DNA of 64,000 bases, from assembly GCA_033725935.1 (NCBI GenBank), contig MU867082.1, forward strand, positions 432,949-496,948, written 5' to 3'. The notes below the pieces were generated by a model, which was not told where the DNA came from, made no database searches, and saw nothing but the letters and a program-made list of their open reading frames with translations. Source of the DNA: Cladorrhinum sp. PSN259 (taxonomy: Eukaryota; Ascomycota; Sordariomycetes; Sordariales; Podosporaceae). The translations under genes were made by a program, and so were the position numbers. Positions 31,301 through 43,835 of the stretch are shown here, in pieces; the first letter of the stretch is position 1, and each line of letters starts with the position of its first letter.

Positions 31301-34300
31301 CACCAAGGCGTACGGTAGGGGTGTGAGTCACCATCTGCCATATCGCGGTGGCGCAGGGAAGTGTGAAGTAAAAGCGTGGGATGGTTGTCTTGTTGTCAGC
31401 GAACCATCATCATAGCCAGTGCCAGTTCACACACTTGTTGTAAAGGCAAAAGCTTAGCATCGTGGTATCCCATGACGACGGGCGATCCGTTACGTGGTGG
31501 TGTGCGCGTGTGGAGGTACGTGTGTGCCACTGCGATTCTTGGCACCGCATGGTGATGGTGACTTGGTGGGCGATGCTGGGAACGGTGAGTGAACACTGTG
31601 TAGAGTACTCAGTAAATTGAGGGCGTGAGATCATAGTGGTGGATGATAATAATATTGCGGCCTTACAAGGCATAATTTACAGCGTAATGGAATATGGTGG
31701 TAAGGTGAGGAATTGTGAATAACTCTTCTACCCGAGTGTAAGTGCCGAATTTGTCATTTCATCATCGGGGCGTGGCTTTAGCAAAGAGGGAGCCCCAGCG
31801 AGGCAAATATTCTGCACCGGCAGGTTTTTTATCAGATCAGTGCAAGAAGGAAAAACGGAACTGAGAAGTCAAAAATTAAAAATTGTGGGAAATGAAGTTG
31901 GGTTGGGCAACAAGAGATGTCGTTCGTCCCTGCCTGATATTGGGTCGATGTCAGAAGAAGCACGGTGGACCGTGCATTTGGTGGCCCACTTGCCACACCC
32001 ACTGGCAACCGAATGATCTGCAGGCGTTCCGGGGTCGTGGCTGGTTTCTGGCTCAGCCACACCATGTGGCACGCGTGGCTCATTTCGCCGGTTTTACTCG
32101 GGAAATGCTGGAACCAGACGCTCGGGATTTTTGGAGTCTTGTCCAACCTGAGCACATGCCTGAGAAACAAGGGAGCCATGAGAGAGATGACTCCACTCTA
32201 GAAGCGACCCTGGAATTCTCCGTTTGCTGGATCATTTGTGGCCTGTGCATTGGTGTCTGCACAACAGACAGATGTCCACCACTACCTACCCGTACCCGTT
32301 GCAGCGTTTGACCGGAGCATGGCTCTGCTGCAAAAGGCAAAGCGCACATGCACGCACTTTGGCTTCTAAATGAACATATTTTTGCTTCCAGCTTCTATCC
32401 ATGATCCATAGAAGCATGTCCACAGTTCAGCAGCACCGGGAGGGAATTGCACAGTGTAAGAGCGACGAGTCGAGATCACTGGCTTCATCAGCGCCAAATA
32501 TGTCCGACATCTGGATAGAAATTCCCACACCGCTGACGAATAGACACCCGACCCGTTTGCGAGTGGTCTCCTATTGGTTCCAGGCTCTCCGCTCGTGAGG
32601 GCTCCCTCCCACTAGGTGTACGTTCGGAATACGCGGCCGGGGGGCAACCGGCGTTGATGATGCCAGCTGACCGAGACTCCCTCTCATGGTAGTCCATATC
32701 ACTGGTCAAGGTAAAAATCCTGAGTGGTATTCAGCTGAGCCATGAGAAAGAAAACTAGTCGCATGGCCGTTTCGACCCATCTTCCATCTTTCACATGTAA
32801 TTAGAAGTGGAAGGTGGTGGGATGGCTGAATGGCGCGATGTACCGATGGCACAACGATGCGACAAAAATTTTTTTCTGTTTCCCTGTCAAAAGTTGCGGT
32901 CACGGTCGCCCGGTGAGAAGCAAGGAGAAATCCTGCCAGCACTAACGAGTTGGAGATTAGCGACACCGCCGTTCATCACTCTTGGCCTGTCGAAGCTGGC
33001 CTATCGAAGCGACATCGCCGTCGCATAGGTGAACCAGAACGGATAAGGGTCAACTTGCAACATTCCTCTCGCAGCTTGTTCCCGCTTCCGATGCCGTGAT
33101 CTTGACCCTCTTGTTCTGCAATATTCCCCTCTACGCTCAACGGTATTGGACAACGATATCGTCAATTTTTGCGAATTTCTCAATTTTTGTGGGCATTGAC
33201 GCGCTGCGTCAGAGTTGGATGCCAGGGGGGGTGGTCCGGCTACGGTCTGCTTCGCCGTCTGATACGCTGCCGCGCCGGACTTTCACACTTCATCTTCCAT
33301 TCTTCCTGCCTGGCATAAAGTCTTTTGCGCATATGCAGCAGGGAATACCCATCCCTCCGGCCGTTTCCTGTTGCTTTGAAAATGTCGGTGGGAGCCAGAA
33401 CAGATGCGCAATCGGTTGAATCTGTTCCATATCCGTTGGTAAAGTGCCTACCGAGAAGGAAAGTTTTTCTTTGGGATGCTTCAAGCAGGGAACAAGATCC
33501 AGGATCCATTCACCTTGCGACCTGTTTGGTAATGGCGTGGGAATGAACGGGCCAGTCAACGTCCGGCGGGTCCCAAGAGCAAAGACAGCATTGGCGGGTT
33601 CCATTCGACGACGGCTCAGAGATCAATCGGGGACCCAGTCTTGTGCAGCCAGACATGCTCCCGAACAAGGCCCATTGGCCATTCAGCGGTCAGCACCAAA
33701 ACAGCCTGCTTGATATTGGACATCAACGCAGCAAGGGCAATGGGCCCAGCGAACCATTAGGGCAGCGAGGCATGAAGCCTACACGGCACTCCCCCTCCAT
33801 CCCGTGACTCACCGTTGCCCATAGGGCAGACAAGACGGATAGAAAACGGGAAACAAAGCAAGACAGCGCAAACGAGAAGAGATACGAGAGAATAGGAGAA
33901 GGGGGGAGGCGATTTCCCCCTTTCCCCGGAGGGAGGGACAGCTTTCTTCTGTGTGAAATGAAATCGCATTGGCCCAAAGAAAAAATTTTCGTTGTGTGTG
34001 CCGAAAAAAGAGTAGCAAATCAATCAAAAGCCAATGCGGAAGGTTGAAGGGGGTGTCGCCGGGGGTTGTGTGCCGTGCTTGACCAGGGTGTGTAAGACAC
34101 GAGAAGACCAGGAGGGTGTGTGTTTTTCTAGAAGAGAAAAAAAAAAGAAAAATCGCATCCGGGTTTGCCAGGGAAACTTGGACATCCGCCAAGCCCAGCC
34201 AAGTCTCGACCGGACCGGACAAGGTGAAGGGAGGTGTGTGCTCAAGCTGATGGGCGCTAGAATAACAAGCCCGAGTGTGATGATACCTTGTCTCGTGCAT

Positions 34301-37300
34301 GAAGGATTGTCCTCTTGCAAGCATGAATTTTAGTGTAGCTTGACGGTGCCGCGATACTGTGAGGGGCACACCACGGTGAAGCTGTTTGCGAAGGACACGG
34401 TGAGCGGAGATAATGATGAACAGGGTCCGGACCATCCAGGATAATCTGATCGTGTGCGTGTAATAAGCTGATCAAGGATAAAAGGAACGTCGGGTGAGAA
34501 TGAAGCCCATGGGTGGAAGTCTTGGCCGAACCAAGGATTGGACACCTCGCGGAAGTTTACCTGCATTAGCGGAGGCATGTTAAAAACGTGTTATTAGTGA
34601 ATGCAAAGGAGATGGGATGGTGATCGTAATGGTTCATCCTGGGGAGAATCTGCCATGCCGTTTCTCGAGGCTATTGAAGTCGCACGGCCTCTATATGGGC
34701 TGTATGTCGGTACCGGTAGATTGATTGACGGTAACACGGCTTGCGCGGCAGACGATGTTTGCCAGGAATGGTTATAGTGATCTGAAAGTTCTCGACACGA
34801 GGTCGCACACAAATTTTCTGCCGACAGAAACAGAAGAGGCGGGCAACGCGACGTTGGCCAGGACGGCGGCCAGGAGGGCGATTGGAACGGAGAGTCGGAA
34901 TTAGGTGAAGAGTATGGCCGATCGAGTATGACAAAGCCTTGGTTATCAATCATCCATCGCCATCCATCTTTCTGCATCGGCAATCCTCCAGCAAGAAGTT
35001 TGTCGTTGTTTATGGCCGAGCGAATGGTCGAGGCCTGGTTGGAATCCATCCCATTCGCCAATTCGAGTCGAACGGATGGGAACAAGGAAGCGATAGCGAA
35101 AGGGACCCTGGCTATTATCGAAAGCCCCCAGTCAGTTGGTCAGTCGACGGCCAGGACTCGGGAGGGACTGGCATTGATGAAGGGCACCAAAGGCGGCATT
35201 AATTATTGCTGTGAAAATTCGAGATGGGATGGAAAATAGCAAGATAAAAAAATAAAATAAAAGCAAGACAGTGATGACGGACAATATCTTTCCGCAGAAA
35301 ATGGGTTCCGTGAATTTATTGGAATTATGGCATGATTGGCCACAGTTAACGGCCATCTGCAAGTCCCCCCAGATCCCCCACTCCAACGGGCTGCAGGTTG
35401 ATGCACCCGCGGGGGACACGTGAATGAACGCCTTCCACCAGTCCCGCGAACTGCCAGGTGGAATCTCTCGAACAGAGCTCTGGACCTCTGGTTACTCTTT
35501 GCTTGGCAACCCCGGATTTCCCACATCGACACCATGCTCGTTCTAACCCATATTCACGATGGCCACATGATACCTGTGAGGTGTGATGTGCATTGTTTTT
35601 CCTTTGCTTTGCTTGCTTCTCAACCCCGCATCTCGATGCATATTGAGCTATCTCTTCCCCTCATCTTCGCCTGGACCCAGGTGACGTGAGGGGTTGCAAC
35701 CTGTCTGCATGGTGGCAAGTCAAACGCAATCCTGTTGTTGCCTTTCGCATCGTTTAAACTCCAAACACCTCCCACCACTCACTGCTGAGAGCTCCGTGAA
35801 CCGCCCGTGACTCTTTCAGAGCACAAGCCTGCTATTTACTTTACCACCAATAACCACCAGCTTACGGAGATGGTGACGTCCTCTACTTGCCGCCTTCGTT
35901 CTTGAAAGACTCGGCTCGTTGCTCGCCACAGCCCGTTTGGATGGTATCTGAGTTCCCGTGCCCAGAGGGAATGCTCATCGCTTTGCCCATGCTCACATAT
36001 TTCACAGCTCGGTGAGTTCGGCCGCACTGGTGTGAGTCGCTTCGAGAACATCTCCCAACAATTCGCTACGAGCAAGGTACCCCTCGACATGACAAGCGAC
36101 GGACCTGCCCATCTCGATGTCATAGCCTTGTCCATTTGATGCTCAGCAACACCGCCGACCGGTCGAGTCACAAGCAAACCACCATCCATACATACACTAC
36201 ACGTACAATCCATTCCCGCCCTTCCGGGGATCCTCCCCAGCCTTTTCTCAACACCGCAGACGATATTCATGAAAAAATTTTCACCGGGCCGTTGGGAAAC
36301 TTGAAATGAACCAACCCTTGTTGTCGACGCGACGTTGGACAGCCTCCTTGGAATCATTCCCAGTCATTGTGCGGCCCAATTTCGCTTAACCATCCAGACG
36401 TGAATCCGGACCCCTTCCGTTTTTGCAAATTTCTTTCCTCTGTCCATTTGTCGCTCAGGAAAAAGGTCTGGATGTGATTCATCCTCTCAACATTTGCCGT
36501 CAAATGTGATTGTGGATTGTGGCTCTCCGTTACCGACGAAGAAAGCCTCTCGACCTTCGTTCACTCCTCCTGCAGATACGGAACTACTGGCTGCAAGAAT
36601 TGGAAAACGGCCCGGGGATGCACCCAGAGGAAACACTCCAACAGGCAGCGGAGTTCATTGGCCGAAAGGCGGGACCGTGCTTCATCCTTGGCACACACAG
36701 TGTCAAGAATCCTGTGGTGACTTCTCGTCCATGCTGACAAGGGTCCCTTGTCAGCGCAGGGATCAAGGAGTCACCCTATCTACACCCCTCCCCTCCATCA
36801 GCCACTCGAGTAAATTCAATGACAGGGGAGCGGGTTTTCACAATTTGTGACCAGGCCCCCCCTGGCATTACGCTTTTCCCTCTTGGTCTCACTACCCGTT
36901 CTCCCCTCCCTGTGCACACACTCGTCGCGGAAACCTGCTTTAAAGCTGACCAACTCCCACAACTTTTTTTCCCCTCCACTGTTGGCTTTGCCAAAATCTA
37001 TGCACAAACTTTTCACGTCGCCGATCGGCCTCCAAACGATTACCAAGCAACCTTATTTTTTCCCTGGACCACGATAGAGTCTAGACATACCCTTCCAGAA
37101 TCATCGAGGTCGCCATCGACTTTGATGCCTAATTCTCCAAAGAGGAGATATATTTCCCATATTGCTTGAGATGCTCTGCAGAAGAATACTCACTTCCTTT
37201 CTTCCTACCGATCACAGACCAACGAGGTGACTAGCCGTCACTTTCTAAAGCGTTTCGCCATCAGCGCATTGAGCACATCAATTGTCGACTGAACACGACA

Positions 37301-37380
37301 GCAATCAGGACTCTTCTCGCAGCGGGTGGGAGGAGATTTGGAGAGAGAGGACTTTCGAAAAAGATTTACGAGTGTTTTTG
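28387..37380. other. 9-kb region without convincing gene
   Basis: Upstream of the gp1-like gene. I read both strands for splice-joinable exons and family motifs and found none. The longest open frame (28656-29330) begins without ATG and looks random. There is a small direct repeat (GGGCTGGACT twice, 29354-29373). Composition is mixed, not the extreme AT richness of RIP-mutated DNA. It may hold long leader, regulatory or noncoding transcript sequence. Confidence 0.5.
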
Positions 37381-38646
37381 ATGTCTCGGAGGACATCGCA
37401 AGAGCCTGAAATCATGGCAACTTTCTCATCGCCCTACGGCTCAACTCCCGCGCAGGAATATTTCTTCGACGACAAGAAGTTCCCCAGCCCATCGCAAACC
37501 CCATCGCCCCGCGGAACTCCCGCCTTCTACTACGGTGCCACTCCTCAGCGCCCCGCGACCCGCGCCCACTTCCGCAACACGAGCACCACCGGCTTCACCA
37601 GCAGCAGGGAGAGCAGCGCCTATCCTAGCCCTCGTGAACCGTCATTCTCTCCTCGATATACGAGCGACGGTACCTACGCCACTGCTAATGTGAGTTCTTC
37701 GCGATCGCGAAAGCCAAGTTCTTCCGGACCGTCTCCTACGAAGGAGCGTCGCAAGTCATTTTCTCATTATCGGGGTTCGTCTCCAAACATGGAGTCGGAC
37801 GAGGAGCTCATCGAGGTCGATGGCGTCATCTACCGCCTGTCAGCCAAATCGTCAAAGACGCGGCCAAGCGACTACTTTACTGTCAACGCTGGTGGGCACG
37901 GAACTGATTACCACTACTATAAGCAGGGCGGTCCTTACTTCGAAAGACAACCCGGGTTTGCGTCTCCCCGATTTGATGCGGATCGCAGACCCGTCGGTGC
38001 CCACGCCCGCCGCAGTTCAACCTCGGTGCCGCAACGGCCTCAGACCGCCCGGCCCCCCAGTTCCCAGCACAAGAAGCCCCCACCACCCCCGGTAGCCCGC
38101 CAGGCCACGGCAGAGGATGCCAAGCGGCACAGGATCCCCGTCGGGTACTCGCTCAAGAACTGGGACCCTACCGAGGAACCCATCATGCTTCTCGGCTCCG
38201 TCTTTGATGCCAACTCCCTTGGAAAGTGGATCTACGACTGGACCGTCTACCACCATGGACCATCCCAGCCCATCTCGGACATGGCCGGCGAACTTTGGCT
38301 CCTTCTCATCCAACTGGCCGGAAAGATCAAGCGTGCTGAGGAGTCCATTCCCAAGATCCGTTCCCAGGAAAACAAGGAGATGGTCGAGGAGTTCATCGAG
38401 GCCGGCGAGCGCCTCACCGACAAGCTCCGCAAGCTCCTCAAGGCTTGCGAGGCTCCCATGCTCCGTGCCAAGCAGCAACGCAAGGATGCCCAGCTCGGCA
38501 AGAATGCCGGTGTTGAGTTCGTCGAGACCCTCTTTGGAGTTGACCGTGAGCTTGAGAAGACTGAGCGTTTCATGCAATCTGTCCGTCTCTGGAACTTGCG
38601 TTTTGACACCAACTGCGAGGATATCATCAGGAAGCCGACTGTGTAA
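37381..38646 (+). CDS. gp1-like conserved filamentous-fungal protein of unknown function
   Basis: Protein of 421 residues from the ATG at 37381; a second ATG at 37414 (MATFSSPYGSTP) would give 410. The frame runs on upstream to 37282 but only from a TTG, so I do not use it. Two parts are visible. The N-terminal ~230 residues are Ser/Pro/Arg/Tyr-rich and disordered, with EELIEVDGVIYRLS near residue 145 as a short conserved patch and a PPPPP run. The C-terminal ~175 residues are a compact, highly conserved helical domain: PVGYSLKNWDPTEEPI, LGSVFDANSLGKWIYDWTVY, MAGELWLLLIQLAGKIKRAEE, then ERLTDKLRKLLKACEAPML and RELEKTERFMQSVRLWNLRFD. Relatives across filamentous ascomycetes carry the transferred label vegetative cell wall protein gp1, which comes from the Pro-rich part and should not be trusted. 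No signal peptide or membrane helix, so it is intracellular. Confidence 0.85.
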   Translation: MSRRTSQEPEIMATFSSPYGSTPAQEYFFDDKKFPSPSQTPSPRGTPAFYYGATPQRPATRAHFRNTSTTGFTSSRESSAYPSPREPSFSPRYTSDGTYATANVSSSRSRKPSSSGPSPTKERRKSFSHYRGSSPNMESDEELIEVDGVIYRLSAKSSKTRPSDYFTVNAGGHGTDYHYYKQGGPYFERQPGFASPRFDADRRPVGAHARRSSTSVPQRPQTARPPSSQHKKPPPPPVARQATAEDAKRHRIPVGYSLKNWDPTEEPIMLLGSVFDANSLGKWIYDWTVYHHGPSQPISDMAGELWLLLIQLAGKIKRAEESIPKIRSQENKEMVEEFIEAGERLTDKLRKLLKACEAPMLRAKQQRKDAQLGKNAGVEFVETLFGVDRELEKTERFMQSVRLWNLRFDTNCEDIIRKPTV

Positions 38647-38715
38647 ATTTACTCATCATACCTCTCCGTCATCATCGGCCTCCTTCCTCACTACCTTACA
38701 TCACGCCACATCACA

Positions 38716-38746
<31 letters not shown>
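38716..38746 (+). repeat. (CA)n microsatellite
   Basis: About 15 CA units, 70 nt past the stop of the gp1-like gene, probably in its 3' UTR. Confidence 0.92.
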
Positions 38747-38751
<5 letters not shown>

Positions 38752-39730
38752 TTATAACAAACCAACAAAACCCAAAAATGGAGTTTCAATAACGCCAGGT
38801 TGTACGATATGATCTCTTTGCCGAATCTTGGTCATCTGGTCATTTATACAGAGGGATTTTTCTCTCATTAAAGATGGGGTCGGGAGCAGTCCCGGAAAAC
38901 AATGTCGTCGTCATCGGCACTTTCTATTTATCGATACCCAAATAACAATACCCCACAGAAGGCCGGATGGGATATGATTACAGAATAACGGTGGGAGATG
39001 GAGATGGAAAAAGTTTTTTTTTTCTTTTTATGGATATCACGGAATGTATGGAGGACTTTTGCTCTTTTTAATTGTTTGACTCTCAAAAGGATAAGGGATG
39101 GGTTTCTTGTAAAAGGCAATATTTGTTACGCCGCCCCACTCCCAGTTTAATGCTGTCTGTTATTTCTTTTACTCTTTGGGTTACGGTCGCTGTGCGGTAC
39201 CTCACTCACTACTTTTTTTTTGCTCTTTTACAAGTTTGTACAACAGTGTCCTCTTACAATTACTAGTGAGGCACACTTTTCTTTTTATGTACTATTTCTT
39301 TTCCGTCATTTCTTTTCTCCTCTGGGTTCTTCTCACAGGATGGATATACCCCTCTTAGTTTTAGGTTATTTTTTGGACACAAGCAAGATAGAATTAGTTT
39401 ACTGCTATTGAATTAGAGATGGAATTTCTGGGTTCATTCTACAAAGAACTTGGTACAATTTTGCACTGTACGTGACTTGAAACAAAATTTACGATTCTCA
39501 ACACATTTCCAGCAACATTCCTTTGAATCCTTGATCGCGGCACAGAACGCACACAGTTTTTTTATTATTTGTTTCAGAAATATCAGCAAATGGGAATTTG
39601 AAGATTTTTTTTTTCTTGGTGGAAAAAAATTGTGTGCTGTGCATGTTTCTTGATTTCCTTTTGCCGGCGGCAACGACATGTGTCCCCAAAACCCTAAAAC
39701 CTATGTATGTGCCCCCTTCTCACCAACCAG

Positions 39731-39748
39731 CATTCCGATCATTCCGAT
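39731..39748 (+). repeat. 9-bp tandem repeat CATTCCGAT
   Basis: Two exact copies, followed by a partial third. Confidence 0.8.
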
Positions 39749-40048
39749 CATTCCCGACGGCACGAATCCTTTTTTCTTTCTTTTTTTTATTTTTTATTTT
39801 TTATTTTTTCTTTCCGTATCACATAAAAGCCTGCGCCTCATTTCGTAATTTGGGGGGGTTTTTTTTTTTCAAAAGAAAAGAAAAAAATATAATGTCAGAC
39901 GAAACAGGGGGGGATTGCAACAAAACGCCTTTATTCTCAATAGTCGATGTTTCTGTGTCAAGGGTCAGGGGGTTACCCACCCCCGGCCTGGTTTGAGGGA
40001 ATTCCGTGTAAGTGAAAGCATCCTTGGTCGTCGGTCACAAGAAGAGAC

Positions 40049-40090
40049 GGGATGGGATGGGATGGGATGGGATGGGATGGGATGAGATGG
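40049..40090 (+). repeat. (GGGAT)7 pentanucleotide repeat, G4-capable
   Basis: Seven GGG tracts separated by AT, followed by a decayed unit (GAGAT). Four or more GGG tracts with 2-nt loops fit the G-quadruplex consensus on the plus strand. Confidence 0.92.
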
Positions 40091-40516
40091 ATGTCAAAGG
40101 TGGTTGTGTCAATTGTGGAAATTCATTATCTGCAGCAACACTGGGAACATATGTACATGTACCAACCATTAAACTGTATGTACCGTTCGTTTTGTGAGAA
40201 TGAAAGTTCAAGAACCAAAAAAAATTGCCATAATATTTTGTTTTCCTGTCAAAGTGGAATAATAAACACCGGAGGTAAAAGGTCACTTAACTGCGTTATC
40301 TACGCGCGGGTCGTGGGTTTGCGGGATAATGGAAAAAGGATGTTTACATCATCATTAGACGAAATAATACCTCTCTTTCCGATGAGTGTGTGTGGGAAGC
40401 ATGGATATCGGTAAAGTGGCTTTTTTTTTTTTTTTGTCTTTTGTGCAGTTTCCGAAGGTGTGTGCGTCTGTGTGTCGGTCGGCGCTGCTGCACCGTTCTC
40501 CGACCTCCGAAGTTGC

Positions 40517-40540
40517 TCTCTCTCTCTCTCTCTCTCCCTC
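40517..40540 (+). repeat. (CT)n microsatellite
   Basis: About ten CT units inside a pyrimidine-rich stretch. Confidence 0.88.
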
Positions 40541-41429
40541 CTGTTTTTCCTTATCTCCATTTCCCCCTGTGTGCAGATTCATGTTGGTCGCGTAATTGTG
40601 GTTTGTCAAAGGACCTTTTTTTTTTCCTTCATGGAAGATTAAGTTTACGGATACTGGCATTTTTTATAACCCAGGGCTGAGATCATTGTATGCATTCCTC
40701 CCGTTTCCCCTGTTTTTAAACGGGCCGTGGCAGATGGAGTAGTATTAAAAAAGATGGGATGAGAAAAAGAAATCCAATAATACAAGGACTAAGATGTTAC
40801 CCACCCTGATGATTCCTCTTCCGTGGACTTGATCTGACATGACGAACGGGACACGTTTTTGAACTTTTTGGAAAAGTGGAAAATGCAAACGGCCGCTAAA
40901 TATTTACGGGTACGCGGGAAGGGTGGAAGAGTACAGTAGCTTCCATGGAAAGGAAGGGTGGGATTGAGAAACCCCGAGTTCCTTTACGATTACGATCTAT
41001 AAAGTGGATGTCGTCTCAGCCTTCAATCACGAACGAATTGGATAAAGTGTTTGGAAGTGTTGCCGAAGAAGGAAGGCAAAATGTTTTTACGAGGGAGTGT
41101 TGAACGAGCGGCGTTAACCTTGGACAGATGTGTGAATGGTGCTCATGTCAGCAATTGGAGGTTTGACAAAAAGCGAACAAGTTTATGGGATTCTTGTTAA
41201 ACGCAAACGGCCTCTGTCCATTGGATTGATCTCGGAACCGCGCCGTAGTTGAAAAGATAACTGTGTACTTTCTTGCAAAAAGGAAGAGGCGCGGAAATCT
41301 AGACTAGCCCCTCACAAGTGAGACAAGACGGGATCCTTAATAGGGTGTGGGAATAAGGAGCTGATGAGGAAGAAGAAACAACACGCACAAAAAAGAAAGA
41401 AATGGCAAAAAAATTCAGCTTTCCTTCCA

Positions 41430-41449
41430 CACACACACACACACACACG
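41430..41449 (+). repeat. (CA)n microsatellite
   Basis: Nine to ten CA units. Confidence 0.9.
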
Positions 41450-43310
41450 GGATTCACCGTCGGCAGTGTTGAGGAACGGCGGGTTTTCTGAAACATTTTC
41501 CAAGTACATGATCAACGGGACTTGGAAACTGCGAAACAACCTAATCACATCGGTGCCGTCCCGGAACCACGCATCCATCGTGGACTGCCCTGCGCTTGGA
41601 CCACGGAGCTTGGAGGACGTCTCGCAAACAAGCAAAGCCATTTGGTGATCCGCGCGTTCATCAAAGCTTCACTGATATCATCCAGGGTCCGGACGGAATG
41701 ATCCGCCAACTTTTGAGCCTCCTCCTCCAAAAGATTTGGTAGGTTTCGCAGCCGCCGTGCATCGCGAAAATGCGTCGCCGTGGTTGGTTGCCTTGTCCGT
41801 CAACCGCTGTGATGGACGTCGTCGCCCCCACCTGGCACAACCTTCACCAACCTTCTCTTTTACACTACTGTCGACTCATTATATCACATTACACTAAAGA
41901 GTACACACTATAGCGACATCACCTATGAGTCTTATGATTCATCTCCAGCGCGTAAAACTTCCAGGTTGTCGCCTTACGCACACCTTCAGATTCTTCCCTG
42001 TCTTTTGTACCCAAGGCATCAACCATCGCTTCCCGCATTTCATCCCATCCATCCCATCCATCCTTCCTTCGTAAGTTCGCTTCGGTACACACCCTTCCAT
42101 TTTCCACGCCGCATCCAACAGCATCCGACGCCCCCCGACGCCCATGTGGTTTTTTCTTTCTTTCACCCCTAGCTGCGGCACAGTCGCAAAGTACGGAGTA
42201 CGCAAGTAGTGTACACGGCGTTATTGCAGTCGAATCTGTGCGGATCACACACACTAACTGCCGCCGCGACCACCGAAGACTACCACGCACTGTACCTCTT
42301 GACATTTATACGCCGCAGCGGGTTTGCGGGCCTGTTTTTGAGACCCTATTTTTACACCCCCTCCTCTGTTATTACTCCCAGTAGGGCCGATCGATGACGG
42401 CGCAGACCAACCGCGTGTTATACTTGAGCTCACTCACTTTACAGTTTGCCTTCCTTCCTTCCTTCATTGGATCGAGTGAGTAACACGGCGGGTAAGGCTC
42501 GATTGATTCAGAATTGTGAGCAGCCTTGTGAAATGGTTTGTGTGTTACTACGTATAATTGACTTGGACTTGCTTCAATTGCGATTCAAGTACCACTCGAC
42601 CTTGGTGAATGGTGTATCACCGTGAAGTGCATTCACCGAGGCACACAGATAATATCCGTAGGTGAAAAGCACACTCCCCCTCCATTATTATATGTACTCG
42701 TCCCGTGTTTCCTCCCCCTCCTTTTCGTGCACTTTTACTACCCCCTCATTTGACAGCCTTGAATTTTTCTTTTCGTTCCCGTCTGGCTTCCCCTCTGTAG
42801 CCTTGGGAGCGTGCATCATTCCCGTCCAGTTTTGGGTATCTACATACTGTAGTTTCTCTTTCCCCTCACATTGGGCATTTCTAGCATTCGGGGTTTTTTT
42901 TTAGGCTTGTAATTGCCCAACCACACCACTTCGCGAGGTCCTTTTTCTTTTTTCACTCGGCTTGCATGTATGGTTTTTATAGGATAATAATATTGTGAAA
43001 TTGAAAATCATGGTCGTTGGGGCAATCCTCGTCTCTTCGATAAATATTTAAGCAATCAAGTCAAGATCAAGTCAGCCACTATTTTTCTTTTCTTTTCTTC
43101 AAATATATGTCGTTAGTGGCCGTTTTAAGAAAAAAACCCACAGGAATAAAAAAGACGGCTGTGGCTTGCCGCTGTTTCTTCTTCTTTACTCTAATATGAG
43201 TTGAGGAAAAAAAGGTGGTGTCTTCATTTATATTTTTTTAACCTTCTGTTATGTCCATTCTATAGTAACATACAGCCTTAAAATATCGCCCTGGCGCGTA
43301 GGCGTGCGCA

Positions 43311-43381
43311 TGTGCGTGTGCGTGTGTGTGTGTCGGGTGTGTGTGTGTGTGTGTGTCGGGTGAGTGTGTGTGTGTGTGTGT
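43311..43381 (+). repeat. (GT)n compound microsatellite
   Basis: GT runs broken twice by GTCGGGTG, so the interruption itself has been duplicated with the repeat. Confidence 0.92.
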
Positions 43382-43446
43382 TCGCCTAGTAAGTATGGCC
43401 GAGAGAATACAGTAAGTAGGTAACGCACTGTGTTACGCTCACTCGC

Positions 43447-43464
43447 TTTTTTTTTTTTTTTTTT
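43447..43464 (+). repeat. homopolymer T18
   Basis: Uninterrupted T run. Confidence 0.9.
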
Positions 43465-43813
43465 GGCTGTAAAAACAAGTGAAGTGGTTTGCCCAAAAGT
43501 TGGGTGAGTGGTGTTTTTGTAAATATGTTTTTGAACGGGTAAAAAAAAAAAATTTAATCAAGAGTACACAGAATGAAATAAAGTTACATGACGATGGGAA
43601 AACAATTCTTTGCGCCGCCCGACGCTGCTGCGAGATGGCGTGGGTAAGGCGTAAACAAAACTTACCTTGCGAATGGTTATGGTGGCCTGACAATATCGGT
43701 CTCTCCTCGTCATTCACCTTCCGGTTGTTGTGTGTGTGCACAGTAAGTAATTCTTGACAAAGTTAAAACGGTGACCTCGTGAAGTTTAGTTTTCGGGACT
43801 GCATGAATTGATG

Positions 43814-43835
43814 GGGCACATGTGCACATGTGCCC
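43814..43835. promoter_or_regulatory. perfect 22-bp palindrome with two CACATGTG boxes
   Basis: The 22 bases are their own reverse complement: GGG, CACATGTG twice, CCC. Each half contains a complete palindromic E-box-type core (CACATGTG), the class of site bound by bHLH dimers. No gene lies within 4 kb, so any target is unknown. Confidence 0.5.

Noticed and set aside
31883..32311. 142-codon open frame on +
   Set aside because: Trp/Cys-heavy, GTG-initiated, overlapped by frames on the other strand of equal length; no splice context or similarity.
37282..37380. N-terminal extension of the gp1-like protein
   Set aside because: Would need a TTG start; the in-frame ATG at 37381 is the first valid start.
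43311..43381. Interrupted GT repeats as a CRISPR-like array
   Set aside because: Dinucleotide microsatellite with one duplicated interruption; no unique spacers and the genome is eukaryotic.
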